A stretch of DNA of 64,000 nucleotides from Pedobacter sp. W3I1 (GCF_030816015.1 NZ_JAUSXN010000001.1:992001-1056000); one strand, 5' to 3'. Positions 17,926-28,555 are shown, counted from the first letter of the stretch. The notes: generated from the sequence alone by a model not told the origin. Program-made: numbers and translations.

Positions 17926-18060
17926 TCATATTCGATTGCTGTGCAGGGCAATTGAAATTTTTGCGGCGATGGCCGAATTGTTTTTTGCTTTTACCGATAT
18001 GCATAACATGATTAGAAATGCAGCAAATAGAATTGCGATAACTTGTTTTTTTGCTGTCAT
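17926..18060 (-). CDS. Putative 44-residue secreted peptide
   Basis: An ATG at 18060 (preceded by AGAGGC, a rare SD-like site here) opens a 44-codon frame: a basic start MTAKKQ, a hydrophobic core VIAILFAAFLIMLC and a signal-like end ISVKA, then about 20 residues rich in Ala, Ser and Asn. It lies head-to-tail in front of the cytochrome c gene at 48 bases. No family is recognised and it could be chance; the export signal and position argue for it. Confidence 0.4.
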   Translation of the reverse strand: MTAKKQVIAILFAAFLIMLCISVKAKNNSAIAAKISIALHSNRI

Positions 18061-18210
18061 GCCTCTGTAGTTTAAAGTTTATGTTCTGTTTAGTTAAAAA
18101 TCTTCACTGTTTTTTGAGTCCAGCCCGGGTTTTAATCGGATTCCTGTTGAAATCTTAATGGTTACGTAGCTTTCTTAGCATTGGTTGCCTGCAATAAAAA
18201 AAAACACAAA

Positions 18211-18245
18211 AAAAAGCCGTCCCGATTTTACATCGGAACGGCTTT
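18211..18245 (-). terminator. Rho-independent terminator of the M16 peptidase operon
   Basis: On the minus strand AAAGCCGTTCCGAT pairs with ATCGGGACGGCTTT (one mismatch) and runs into a long T-tract. It lies 23 bases after the stop of the downstream M16 gene. Confidence 0.9.
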
Positions 18246-18267
18246 CGAGATAAATTATAGCTAAAAC

Positions 18268-20349
18268 CTAGTTAAAATCTTCGGCTTTTAATGGCGGATT
18301 GACTTTAATGTCTTTAATTACAACTGAAAATTCCTGAGAACCTTGTGGGGTTACCACCGATTGAGTTAAAGTAAACGGAAATAATACATCGCCAACTTTT
18401 TTGTAGTTTGAATATTCCGTAGATTGATTAATTTCAACTCCACCTTTGGTAGTGGTGCTTTCGTCTTTTAAAAGTAAGCCTGATTTGGTGTCGTAATATT
18501 CAGTTTTCTTTTTGCCTGAAGGAGAAGTGATATTTAATTTAAATGCATCAGCAGTACCAACTTTTGCCGTTCCTGCTGATTCAATTTTAGTCCCATCAGT
18601 TGCATAGTACAGTTGACCGCCATAACCTTTATCATCTTTCTTTTCAGCCAGGTCATCGCCAGTTAATTCAGCTTTTTGCCCCATCTGCATCGCATAACCT
18701 GTTTTACCATTGTAAACCTGTTTCATTGCAGTTTGGCCCCCCATAGAAATTTCCATGCTGCTTAAGTTAGGTGCCATGTTTTTAATGGTAACCGTTAATT
18801 TTTGACCTTGCATTTCCATCTCTCCATTTTGCTGTAAAGAAGTAAGTTTTTTAATTGCTTCTGCACCACCGATTGCTTTGATGTAGTTGCTGATAATTTG
18901 TGCTGGTACGGGAGGAGGGGGAGAGAGTGTTACTTCATTTTCTTGAACCGGATTTGCATAGTTGTCGAAAACCCGTGGTTTAAAACCTGCTTTGAATAAA
19001 CCAACAGCAAATGCATCAGTTTTACCCACAATAACTACTCGTGTATTATCATGATTATAATACTTTTTGGTTACCCTTAAAATATCATCGGTAGTTACGG
19101 CATTAATCTTTTGTAAATAAGTGCGGTAAAAATCCTTTGGTAAATTATTAATTAAGATATTACTAGCGAAGCCTGCAGTACGTGCCGGATTTTCTAAGCC
19201 CAGTGCAAACGATCCGTTAAAAAGATTTTTCGCATTCTGTAATTCATCAGCAGTAACCTTTATCGTGCGGATAGTGTTAATTTCTTTTAAGAACTCGACC
19301 ACTGCACTATCAACTTTCTCGTTTCTAACAGCAGCATTAGCCGAAAATTTAGATTGGAAACGACCAGAACCTGTGCTTGAGTATGCACCATAAGTAAAGC
19401 CATGTTTCTCTCGAAGGTTGTCAAATAATCTAGATTCAGAGCCTCCACCTAAGATTTGGTTCGCCAATAAAATCGGGAAATAATCAGGGCTGCTCATCGG
19501 TAAGTCGATTAAGTTAACAACCGTAATTTCAGATTGAACTGCATTACTTACATTGATAATGTCTACTTCTGTTTTGGCAGGATTAGTAACTTTAGTAAGT
19601 ACTGGTAAAGTTAATGCAGTTCCTTTCCAATCGCCAAAGGCTTTCTCTGCCAAAGCTTTTGCCGCTTCCGGTTTAATATCGCCTACAAAAGTTAAGTAAC
19701 CTCTTGATGGGGTAATGTATTTCTTATAAGCTGCTTTTACATCGTCTAAAGTGATGCCTGTTATAGAAGCCTCCGTTTCAAACTCTCCATAAGGATGGTT
19801 TTTGCCATAAGCCAATGCATTTACTACACGCGCTGAAATGGCTTTTGCACTTTTCTCGTTGGATTTTAATCCGGTGATGGTTTGCGATTTTAGTTTTTCG
19901 AAAGATTCTGCCGGGAAAGCAGGTTTACGGATACTCTCGGCCATTAAAGCAAATGCCTGAGGAAAATAACGGGTTAAAGCAGAAGCACTACCACCATATG
20001 AACCAGCACTTACATCGGCACCTAACTGATCTACGGCCTCGTCAAATTGTGCCTTTGTCTTCGTTGTGGTTCCTTCGTTCAGCATATTGCCCATCAACCC
20101 AACAACGCCTGCTTTTGCACCTTCGGTAATAGGACCTGCATCGATACTGTAACTTGCTGATACTTTAGGTAGTTTATGGTTTTCTACCACCAAAACAGTT
20201 ATGCCATTTGCTAATTTATAAATAACAGGATCGCCAACAGTAATAATCGGTGCAGGGCCTGGTTTTGGTTTATGGCTTCGATCTATTGTTTGTGCTGAAA
20301 TACCTTGAGCCAATAAGGAAACTGCAGCTATAATGAATAATTTCTTCAT
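18268..20349 (-). CDS. M16 family protein lacking the zinc motif, with C-terminal beta domain
   Basis: The 693-residue protein has a signal peptide (ISAQ, residue 20) and two M16 halves (about 40-250 and 255-450). The zinc site HxxEH is missing: the corresponding stretch reads EGAKAGVVGLMGNMLNEG. Residues about 490-693 form an added beta-rich domain reminiscent of LolA-like lipid-binding sheets. The gene lies 33 bases after a 437-residue M16 gene that has the zinc motif, so the pair probably form an active/inactive heterodimer in the periplasm. Confidence 0.85.
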   Translation of the reverse strand: MKKLFIIAAVSLLAQGISAQTIDRSHKPKPGPAPIITVGDPVIYKLANGITVLVVENHKLPKVSASYSIDAGPITEGAKAGVVGLMGNMLNEGTTTKTKAQFDEAVDQLGADVSAGSYGGSASALTRYFPQAFALMAESIRKPAFPAESFEKLKSQTITGLKSNEKSAKAISARVVNALAYGKNHPYGEFETEASITGITLDDVKAAYKKYITPSRGYLTFVGDIKPEAAKALAEKAFGDWKGTALTLPVLTKVTNPAKTEVDIINVSNAVQSEITVVNLIDLPMSSPDYFPILLANQILGGGSESRLFDNLREKHGFTYGAYSSTGSGRFQSKFSANAAVRNEKVDSAVVEFLKEINTIRTIKVTADELQNAKNLFNGSFALGLENPARTAGFASNILINNLPKDFYRTYLQKINAVTTDDILRVTKKYYNHDNTRVVIVGKTDAFAVGLFKAGFKPRVFDNYANPVQENEVTLSPPPPVPAQIISNYIKAIGGAEAIKKLTSLQQNGEMEMQGQKLTVTIKNMAPNLSSMEISMGGQTAMKQVYNGKTGYAMQMGQKAELTGDDLAEKKDDKGYGGQLYYATDGTKIESAGTAKVGTADAFKLNITSPSGKKKTEYYDTKSGLLLKDESTTTKGGVEINQSTEYSNYKKVGDVLFPFTLTQSVVTPQGSQEFSVVIKDIKVNPPLKAEDFN

Positions 20350-20382
20350 GTTTTTAATAATTAAAATGAAAAAGCGATCAGC

Positions 20383-21696
20383 TTATTTCTTAGGTAAGTA
20401 ATACAATACAACTCTTTGGTTTTTGTTCAGGTATTTTTTAGCAACATCTCTGATCTCCTCGCGGGTAATGGATCTGATTACTTCTAATTCCTTGTTAATG
20501 TCGTTTGTATCCTTATCATGGAAAGTATAACCATCAGCTAAGTTTTCGGCAACACCAAGCATTTTGCTATTTGCACTTACATAATTGTTTTCAAACTTGT
20601 TCTGTAGCTTTTTATAATCGCTTTCACTAATTAAATCTGTTTGAAGGCGTAAAACTTCTTCATCAATATCTTTTAATAAATCGTTAAGCGGAGTATTCTT
20701 ATTGGGTAGTGCAAGTGTAATATATGCACCGTAATCTTCAAGCGAATAGTTAAAAGCAGCAACCTGTAGAGCTGTTTTCTTTTGATCAACCATTTTAGTG
20801 CTTAATCTCGAACTTCCTCCTTCTGATAAAATAGAGCTAACCATACCTAATACCTTGCTCTCTCTGCTCTTCATGCCTGGTACACGGTAAGCGGCAAAAA
20901 TAGCTGGGATCTGAATATTGGCATCGTAGGCTGTATCAATGATTTCTTTGGTAATTTCGGGTAATTTGAATTCCTGACGAACAATTGGTGCACCTTTAGG
21001 CACTTCAGCGAAGTAAGATTTTACCAAAGCTTTTGTTTTGTCTACATCTAAATCGCCGGCAATGGTTAGAACTGCATTGTTGGGTACGTAATACTTTTTA
21101 AAGAAAGCGATAAACTCACTCAATTTTGCAGCATCTAAATGCTCCATGGAGCCGATAGGTTGCCAGCGGTAAGGGTGACCATCAAACAAATGAGAGAAAA
21201 TTTTCTCTGTAAATTTTCCATATGGTGAGTTGTCTATGCGTAAACGTTTTTCTTCCTTTACCACTTCATTCTGTGTTTTTACACCGCTTTCATTAATTAC
21301 CGGGTGTAACATTCTTTCGCTTTCCAGCCATAAACCCAGTTCCAATTGGTTTGATGGAAAAACTTCATAGTAAAAAGTACGGTCTTGAGAAGTATTGGCA
21401 TTGTTCTGTCCGCCATTACTACTCACTAATTTCATAAATTCACCTTTTTTGATATTATCCGAACCTTCGAATAATAAGTGTTCAAAAAAGTGAGCAAAGC
21501 CTGTACGCTGGGTTTCTTCGTCTTTAGAGCCAACATGGTACATTACCGAAACGGCAACAACGGGAGCGGTTTTGTCTTCGTGTAGAATGACGTGGAGACC
21601 ATTGTCCAGGTCGAATTCCGTAAACTGTACTTTTTGGGCAGAAGCACTTAAGCACAGACCAGAAATAGCCAAAGCAAAGAGAATTCTTTTTTTCAT
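20383..21696 (-). CDS. M16 zinc peptidase (catalytic partner)
   Basis: The 437-residue protein has a signal peptide ending ASAQ and the inverted zinc motif HFFEH (His69-His73, catalytic Glu72), with the downstream glutamate region NEVVKEEKRL as the third ligand. It is a periplasmic insulinase-type peptidase. I chose the ATG at 21696 (MKKRILF); an ATG two codons earlier is possible. It is first in the operon with the motif-less M16 gene. Confidence 0.9.
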   Translation of the reverse strand: MKKRILFALAISGLCLSASAQKVQFTEFDLDNGLHVILHEDKTAPVVAVSVMYHVGSKDEETQRTGFAHFFEHLLFEGSDNIKKGEFMKLVSSNGGQNNANTSQDRTFYYEVFPSNQLELGLWLESERMLHPVINESGVKTQNEVVKEEKRLRIDNSPYGKFTEKIFSHLFDGHPYRWQPIGSMEHLDAAKLSEFIAFFKKYYVPNNAVLTIAGDLDVDKTKALVKSYFAEVPKGAPIVRQEFKLPEITKEIIDTAYDANIQIPAIFAAYRVPGMKSRESKVLGMVSSILSEGGSSRLSTKMVDQKKTALQVAAFNYSLEDYGAYITLALPNKNTPLNDLLKDIDEEVLRLQTDLISESDYKKLQNKFENNYVSANSKMLGVAENLADGYTFHDKDTNDINKELEVIRSITREEIRDVAKKYLNKNQRVVLYYLPKK

Positions 21697-21824
21697 GAGC
21701 ATATAATTTGTTTTTAATGAATAGAAATCAAAGGTAAAAGCAAGTAACGATTTCTTAAATAAGTTAATTTGGTTTCACTTGAGTGAAATAGATATTAAGG
21801 ACGGTCTAAAATATGGATTAAAAC

Positions 21825-21856
21825 AAAAAAAGCGAGCACTAAACCCGCTTTTTTTT
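21825..21856 (-). terminator. Terminator downstream of pgi
   Basis: On the minus strand AAAAAAAAGCGGG pairs with the AGCG region and is followed by a T-run. The stem is short but lies 11 bases after the pgi stop. Confidence 0.65.
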
Positions 21857-21866
21857 GAAATATATT

Positions 21867-23564
<1,698 letters not shown>

Positions 23565-23669
23565 TTAATGTGCTAAATCAATAAGAATTTTTAATGTCGA
23601 TTAAACACATTAACTTTAATACAGCGTCCCTGTTGGTTCATCAATTATTTTAACCTTTAATTCTACGTT

Positions 23670-24179
23670 ATGTTAGAAAATTTAAATGATATGGTGCGTG
23701 AAAACGTACAGGAAAGTGTTGTAAACAATACAGCTATTCCGAATGAACACAATGAAGCCGTAATCCAAGCTGCATCTGGTTCTATTTTCGATACGCTGAA
23801 AGATCAGGTATCATCAGGTAATATCGGTGCATTAACCGATATATTTAACGGTAACAAAGCAGAAGGTACTCATGTTGCTGAGCAGGCTACGGGGAGTTTT
23901 ATGGATAAATTAAGTGACCTGGGCATTAATGCCGATACGGCAAAGTCTTTGGCAGCAAGTATTATTCCGGGCCTGATTGCCAGGTTTACCCAAAAAACAA
24001 ATGACCCGAACGATAGTGCTTTTAACATCAAAGATGTTTTGGGAAGTTTGGGAGGTGATGACGGTAAATTTGATGTTAGTGATGTAATCGGGATGTTTAA
24101 CGGTGGTGGACAGGCGGCGCAACCTGGCCAAACCGGTGGTGGCGGTATTATGGATAAACTGAAGGGAATGTTTAATTAA
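23670..24179 (+). CDS. DUF937-like hypothetical protein
   Basis: The 169-residue protein has no signal or membrane helix. It is helical in the N-terminal half, then contains AKSLAASIIPGLIARFTQK and ends in a Gly/Asn/Gln-rich stretch with IMDKLKGMFN. The composition and VSDVIGMF pattern resemble DUF937 or YidB-like cytoplasmic proteins of unknown role. Divergent from pgi with a short promoter region. Confidence 0.65.
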   Translation: MLENLNDMVRENVQESVVNNTAIPNEHNEAVIQAASGSIFDTLKDQVSSGNIGALTDIFNGNKAEGTHVAEQATGSFMDKLSDLGINADTAKSLAASIIPGLIARFTQKTNDPNDSAFNIKDVLGSLGGDDGKFDVSDVIGMFNGGGQAAQPGQTGGGGIMDKLKGMFN

Positions 24180-24241
24180 GCATTTACTGATTTTTAGGAT
24201 CCATGTCCTTTTGATCTACCCGTAAAAATATATACTTAAGA

Positions 24242-24289
24242 AGAGCTGTCAACTTTTATAGCAAACCTGCCATTAAAGTTGACAACTCT
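24242..24289. repeat. 15-bp inverted repeat (GTTGACA type)
   Basis: AGAGCTGTCAACTTT and AAAGTTGACAACTCT pair at 14 of 15 positions around an 18-base loop. No T-run follows. It could be a weak terminator for the DUF937-like gene or a dispersed palindrome. Confidence 0.55.
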
Positions 24290-24414
24290 AAAATCCATTT
24301 TGGAAACCTTAGCGTCGATACTTGCAGAAATACTGTTGTTATCTGTTCAGCTAAGACCAAATTCCATCTCTCCCTAAAATTGTTTAGCTTAGAGCACCTA
24401 AACTAAATAGTCAT

Positions 24415-25719
24415 ATGAAGAAAATATTCCTGATCGGTTTTTCGCTACTGGCATTAAATTCTTTTGCCCAAAAGTCAGATTTAAGACCATTGGTTTCGAA
24501 AAAAGCCGATGCTATCGAACAAAAAGTAATTGCCTGGAGACGCGATTTTCACGAACATCCTGAATTGGGAAATACTGAAGTAAGAACAGCTGGCATTATT
24601 GCAAAACACCTGGAGTCTTTAGGTATACAAGTAAAAACAGGTGTAGCGAAAACTGGAGTGGTTGGTGTGCTAAAAGGAGGTAAACCCGGGCCAGTAGTGG
24701 CCTTGCGTGCCGATATGGATGGTTTGCCTGTTACAGAGCGGGTAGATGTTCCATTTGCCTCAAAGGTGAAAACACAATATAACGGACAAGAGGTAGGTGT
24801 AATGCATGCCTGTGGTCATGATAGCCATGTGGCTATTTTAATGGGCGTAGCAGAAGTGCTGGCTTCTATGCAAAAAGATATTCAAGGGACGGTGAAATTT
24901 ATATTTCAACCCGCTGAAGAAGGCGTACCTGCCGGCGATGAAGGTGGAGCTGCTTTAATGATTAAAGAGGGCGTGCTCGAAAACCCTAAAGTTGATGTGA
25001 TTTTCGGCTTGCATATCAATTCTCAAACCGAAGTTGGCGATGTAACTTATCGCCCGGGCGGAACAATGGCTGCTGTAAACGATATGAAGATTACGGTTAC
25101 CGGCCGACAGGCACATGGGGCTTACCCATGGAGCAGTATCGATCCGGTGGTGGTTTCTGCTCAGATTATTAACAGTTTGCAAACCATAGTAAGTAGGAAT
25201 TTAAATGTGACTGAAAATCCAGGCGTGGTTACTATAGGAGCCATCAATGGCGGTGTACGTTCGAACATTATTCCCGAAAAGGTAGAAATGTTGGGCACGG
25301 TACGTAACTTTAGCAAGGAAGATGAGGCCATGTTTATCGATAGGATCAAAACCATTGTAACCAAAACCGCCGAGGCAGGTGGAGCTACGGCAGAAGTTAA
25401 AATCCCTTACAGTAATCATTATCCGGTTACCTTTAACAATATTGCATTAACCGAAAAAATGCTGCCCAGTATGGAAACTACAGCAGGTAAGGATCATGTG
25501 AAATTAAAACCACCTGTTACAGGAGCAGAAGATTTTTCTTTCTTTCAGGAAAAGGTACCTGGCTTATTTGTATTTTTAGGGGGGATGCCAAAAGGTAAAG
25601 ATCCTTTAAAAGCCCCTTCGCACCATACCCCCGATTTTTATCTTGATGAAAGCGGCTTCGTATTGGGCGTTAAATTACTTTCCAATCTTACTTTAGATTA
25701 TATGTCGATGAAGAAATAG
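24415..25719 (+). CDS. Exported M20 family amidohydrolase
   Basis: The 434-residue enzyme has a signal peptide ending SFAQ (residue 19) and an M20D-type metal site: ALRADMDGLP, the HACGHDSH motif, and QPAEEG, followed by the dimerisation domain and PSHHTPDF at the C terminus. Such enzymes hydrolyse N-acyl or N-aryl amino acids (hippurate, IAA-amino acids) or peptides in the periplasm. Export distinguishes it from cytoplasmic homologues. The upstream 235 bases carry an inverted repeat and a GTTTAG/CTAAAC dyad near 24382-24403. Confidence 0.9.
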   Translation: MKKIFLIGFSLLALNSFAQKSDLRPLVSKKADAIEQKVIAWRRDFHEHPELGNTEVRTAGIIAKHLESLGIQVKTGVAKTGVVGVLKGGKPGPVVALRADMDGLPVTERVDVPFASKVKTQYNGQEVGVMHACGHDSHVAILMGVAEVLASMQKDIQGTVKFIFQPAEEGVPAGDEGGAALMIKEGVLENPKVDVIFGLHINSQTEVGDVTYRPGGTMAAVNDMKITVTGRQAHGAYPWSSIDPVVVSAQIINSLQTIVSRNLNVTENPGVVTIGAINGGVRSNIIPEKVEMLGTVRNFSKEDEAMFIDRIKTIVTKTAEAGGATAEVKIPYSNHYPVTFNNIALTEKMLPSMETTAGKDHVKLKPPVTGAEDFSFFQEKVPGLFVFLGGMPKGKDPLKAPSHHTPDFYLDESGFVLGVKLLSNLTLDYMSMKK

Positions 25720-25765
25720 GAGTTGGTTCATTAGTTCAATAGTCATTGGTTCATTCGTTATCATG
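25720..25765. repeat. Degenerate GGTTCATT-word repeat
   Basis: The word GTTCATT and variants repeat four times at 8-12 base spacing. The same wording recurs at 39755-39915. Confidence 0.45.
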
Positions 25766-25825
25766 CCTGATTGGTTAAAGAAAATAAATTTGGTTAATAT
25801 GCAGTAAGGGGACAGTTTTTAATTG

Positions 25826-25863
25826 AAATCGCTTTCCGCCATGCGCTATGCTCAAAGCGATTT
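25826..25863. repeat. Inverted repeat upstream of prfB
   Basis: AAATCGCTTT and AAAGCGATTT form a 10-bp stem around an 18-base loop with GCGCTATG wording. It lies just before the prfB promoter box and could be a repressor site, or an upstream terminator lacking a T-run. Confidence 0.5.
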
Positions 25864-25865
25864 CC

Positions 25866-25873
25866 TATATTTG
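25866..25873 (+). promoter_or_regulatory. Putative -7 box (TATATTTG) abutting prfB start
   Basis: The box is an exact TAnnTTTG match and ends five bases before the prfB ATG at 25879. A normal -7 to start distance would put the first transcribed base at or next to the A of the ATG, implying a leaderless or near-leaderless mRNA. Confidence 0.5.
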
Positions 25874-25878
25874 TTACC

Positions 25879-26953
25879 ATGACCAAAGAAAATATTCAGG
25901 ATTTAAGGGACAGAGTAACGTCGCTGAGGAGGTATCTTTGACGTTGATGAGCTACTTTACGCTATCCGCGAAGAAGAAAAATTAACAATGGCTCCCGATT
26001 TCTGGGACGACCCTAAAAAAGCAGAAAAAATTCTTGCCGAAATCAGTTCAAAGAAAAAATGGACGGATGGCTTTAACCAAACCAATAGTGCGGTTGAGGA
26101 TGCAGCGGTGATGTTCGAATTTTTTCAATCGGGCGACGCTTCAGAAGCTGAGCTCCAAGATCAGTTCGAGGTCGCAAAAACTGCTGTAGAAGAACTGGAG
26201 CTTAAAAATATGCTTCGTAGCAAAGAAGACCAGCTTTCTGCCGTTTTACAGATTACTGCCGGAGCTGGTGGAACGGAGAGCTGCGACTGGGCTTATATGT
26301 TGATGCGGATGTATATGATGTGGGGTGAGAAGAACGGTTATAAAATTACCGAACAGGATAGTCAGGAAGGGGAGGTTGCAGGTATAAAATCGGTAACACT
26401 TCAATTTGATGGCGATTTCTCCTACGGTTATCTTAAAGGCGAAAATGGTGTACACCGTTTAGTTCGGATTTCTCCCTTCGATTCAAATGCCCGCAGGCAT
26501 ACCTCTTTTGCTTCTGTTTATGTTTATCCCTTGGTTGATGATACCATACAGATTGATATTAACCCTGCTGACATAGAATTCGAAACATTCAGGGCTGGTG
26601 GGGCAGGCGGACAAAATGTAAACAAAGTGGAAACTGCTGTGCGTTTATACCACAAACCATCGGGCATTATTATTAAAAACCAGGAGTCGCGATCGCAGCT
26701 GCAAAATAAGGAGAATGCAATCCGTTTGCTTAAATCGCAATTGTACGAGATTGAAGAACGTAAGCGTAATGAAGCAACAGCACTTGTAGAGGGATCGAAA
26801 AAGAAAATTGAATGGGGCTCGCAGATCAGGAGTTATGTGCTCGATGATAGAAGAGTAAAAGATCACCGTACCAATTATCAAACTTCAAATCCTGATGCCG
26901 TTTTAAATGGCGATATAAACGATTTCTTGAAAGCTTATTTAATGGAGTTTTAA
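25879..26953 (+). CDS. prfB: Peptide chain release factor 2, with programmed +1 frameshift
   Basis: RF2 ends translation at UGA and UAA. Zero-frame translation gives [20 protein letters not shown] and then an in-frame TGA (25939-25941); shifting +1 after CTT continues as [12 protein letters not shown] and joins the long frame, giving 357 residues. The stop-codon recognition tripeptide SPF lies in [12 protein letters not shown] and the GGQ catalytic motif in [18 protein letters not shown]. The frame starting at ATG 25988 alone would lack the first 36 residues. The internal stop autoregulates RF2 in other bacteria. Confidence 0.95.
25927..25942 (+). other. prfB: prfB programmed frameshift site
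   Basis: AGGAGG, then TAT, then the slippery CTT followed by TGAC is the classical RF2 recoding cassette: an SD-like stimulator three bases before CTT, the in-frame TGA, and C after the stop to weaken termination. Reading TTT in the +1 frame resumes the coding sequence. Confidence 0.93.
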
Positions 26954-26987
26954 ATTGAGCCTTCAGCTCAATTAATTGTAAATTTTG

Positions 26988-26995
26988 TATATTTG
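26988..26995 (+). promoter_or_regulatory. Putative -7 box (TATATTTG) of the toxin-antitoxin pair
   Basis: Exact TAnnTTTG match about 32 bases before the ATG of the antitoxin-like gene at 27028. A TTG upstream is poorly spaced. Confidence 0.5.
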
Positions 26996-27027
26996 ACTGA
27001 AGCGGGGCTTTATTAATCTCAACCATT

Positions 27028-27228
27028 ATGGATACATTGATCATAGAATTAACCAACCAAAAAGCGTATAAACTTTTGAAGGAATTGGAAGAATTGCATC
27101 TTATCCGAGTGATTAAAAAAAACATTAAAACTTCTGAACTTCGCAATCAAATTAAAAATCAGATGAATGCGAAAGCCATTGATGCACAATTAAATGATTT
27201 GCGTGGAGAATGGCAGAGAGATATTTAA
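27028..27228 (+). CDS. Antitoxin-like partner of a PIN-domain toxin
   Basis: The 66-residue protein is charged and helical (LKELEELHLIRVIKKN) with a short beta start MDTLIIELTNQKAYKLL. Its end overlaps the PIN-domain gene by 19 bases, the usual antitoxin-toxin arrangement. I do not recognise a VapB DNA-binding motif (AbrB or ribbon-helix-helix) with certainty, though the N-terminal strand would fit a dimerisation and DNA-binding strand. Confidence 0.65.
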   Translation: MDTLIIELTNQKAYKLLKELEELHLIRVIKKNIKTSELRNQIKNQMNAKAIDAQLNDLRGEWQRDI

Positions 27229-27599
27229 TTGATACGTCGGCAGCCATAAAATATTTAAATGGAACCTTCTCTCCAAAAGGTTTGAAATATATGGATGATA
27301 TTGTGGATGTAGAATCTGTGATGTCGTTTATTTCAGAAATAGAATTGCAGGTATGGAAGCCAACAAATCCAGATGATATTATTGTATATCAAAAATTTGT
27401 ATCAATTTCAATTATTTTAGGCCTGCAGGATGGAATTATTGCTGAAACGATTAGGGTTAGAAAAACGTACAACTTAAAACTGCCTGATGCATTAATAGCT
27501 GCAACTTGTTTGGTAAATAACCTTACTCTTATAGCAGATAATGATAAAGACTTTGTTAAAGTTACATCCTTAAAATGTGTTAATCCGAGTACTTTATAG
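27210..27599 (+). CDS. PIN-domain ribonuclease toxin (VapC-like)
   Basis: The 129-residue protein has the PIN acidic quartet pattern: Asp8 in LIDTSA, Glu43 in ISEIEL, Asp93 in LPDALIAAT and Asp110/Asp112 in ADNDKDF. VapC toxins cut tRNA or rRNA when their antitoxin is lost. It starts inside the end of the antitoxin-like gene and its stop lies two bases before the esterase gene start, so it may be cotranscribed with it by chance. Confidence 0.85.
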   Translation: MAERYLIDTSAAIKYLNGTFSPKGLKYMDDIVDVESVMSFISEIELQVWKPTNPDDIIVYQKFVSISIILGLQDGIIAETIRVRKTYNLKLPDALIAATCLVNNLTLIADNDKDFVKVTSLKCVNPSTL

Positions 27600-27601
27600 T
27601 T

Positions 27602-28543
27602 ATGAATAAATTTTTTTTAATACCAATAATGCTTCTTTATTTCATCACAGCAAATGCCCAGGAAATTGTGCCCTTATACCAGGGAGAAATTCCAGGCGCT
27701 AAGCCAACTCCTGCTGATTATATAGAAAATACAGAAGTACGTGCAAATGGTACGTTGAGTATTACCAAGGTATCGGTGCCAACATTTACGGTTTTTGAAG
27801 CGCCTAGAAATATCGCCAACGGAACAGCTGTAATCATTTGCCCGGGCGGAGGTTATGGTGCTTTGGCATTTAGCCACGAAGGCATTGATGTGGCCAAAAG
27901 ATTTAATGCGATAGGGGTTACCGCTTTCGTATTGAAGTACCGGTTGCCGAGCGATCAGATTATGGTTGATAAGACCTATGGTCCTTTACAGGATGCACAG
28001 CAAGCCATTTATCTGATTAGAAAAAATGCAAAAAAATACAGAATTAAAACCAACAAGATCGGGATTATGGGTTTTTCTGCCGGAGGGCATTTTGCCTCAA
28101 CTTTGGTTGCCCATTATAACGATCTTAAAATTTCAAACCCTGAAAAGATAGATCTTATGCCAAATTTCGCTGCATTAATTTATCCTGTAATCAGTTTTGA
28201 AGAATCTGTACACACTGGTACCATGAAAAATTTGTTGGGACCAAATCCTGCGGATAGTTTAAAACATTATTTCTCTGCGAATAAAAATGTAAACAAAAAA
28301 ACGCCTCCAACTTTCTTCGTGCATGCTAAAGACGATAAGACGGTGCCTTACGAAAACAGTGTATTAATGAATGAGGCACTAAAGCAGAATAAGATAGATA
28401 CCGATATTTACCTATATGAAAAGGGTGGCCATGGTTTTGGTTTGATTAACAAAACTTCTGATGTAGACTGGTTTAACCTGTTGGCTATCTGGATGAAAAA
28501 AAAGAGAAATTTTAATATCTTTGCTGATATTTTAACCTCTTAA
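27602..28543 (+). CDS. Exported alpha/beta hydrolase, BD-FAE esterase type
   Basis: The 313-residue protein has a signal peptide ending ANAQ (residue 20), an oxyanion-hole motif CPGGGYG (residues 80-86), nucleophile Ser159 in GFSAGG, and a likely Asp (244 or 245, HAKDDKTVPY) and His277 (KGGHGFG). The group covers acetyl-xylan and feruloyl esterase-like enzymes acting on plant polymers. It fits the nearby secreted glycan hydrolases. It begins two bases after the toxin stop. Confidence 0.85.
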   Translation: MNKFFLIPIMLLYFITANAQEIVPLYQGEIPGAKPTPADYIENTEVRANGTLSITKVSVPTFTVFEAPRNIANGTAVIICPGGGYGALAFSHEGIDVAKRFNAIGVTAFVLKYRLPSDQIMVDKTYGPLQDAQQAIYLIRKNAKKYRIKTNKIGIMGFSAGGHFASTLVAHYNDLKISNPEKIDLMPNFAALIYPVISFEESVHTGTMKNLLGPNPADSLKHYFSANKNVNKKTPPTFFVHAKDDKTVPYENSVLMNEALKQNKIDTDIYLYEKGGHGFGLINKTSDVDWFNLLAIWMKKKRNFNIFADILTS

Positions 28544-28555
28544 CCGGAAATTTTA

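Noticed and set aside
25988..26953. prfB read as a shortened gene starting at ATG 25988, or as a broken gene
   Set aside because: The upstream 20 codons, the CTT-TGA-C cassette and the continued frame show a normal programmed frameshift rather than truncation.
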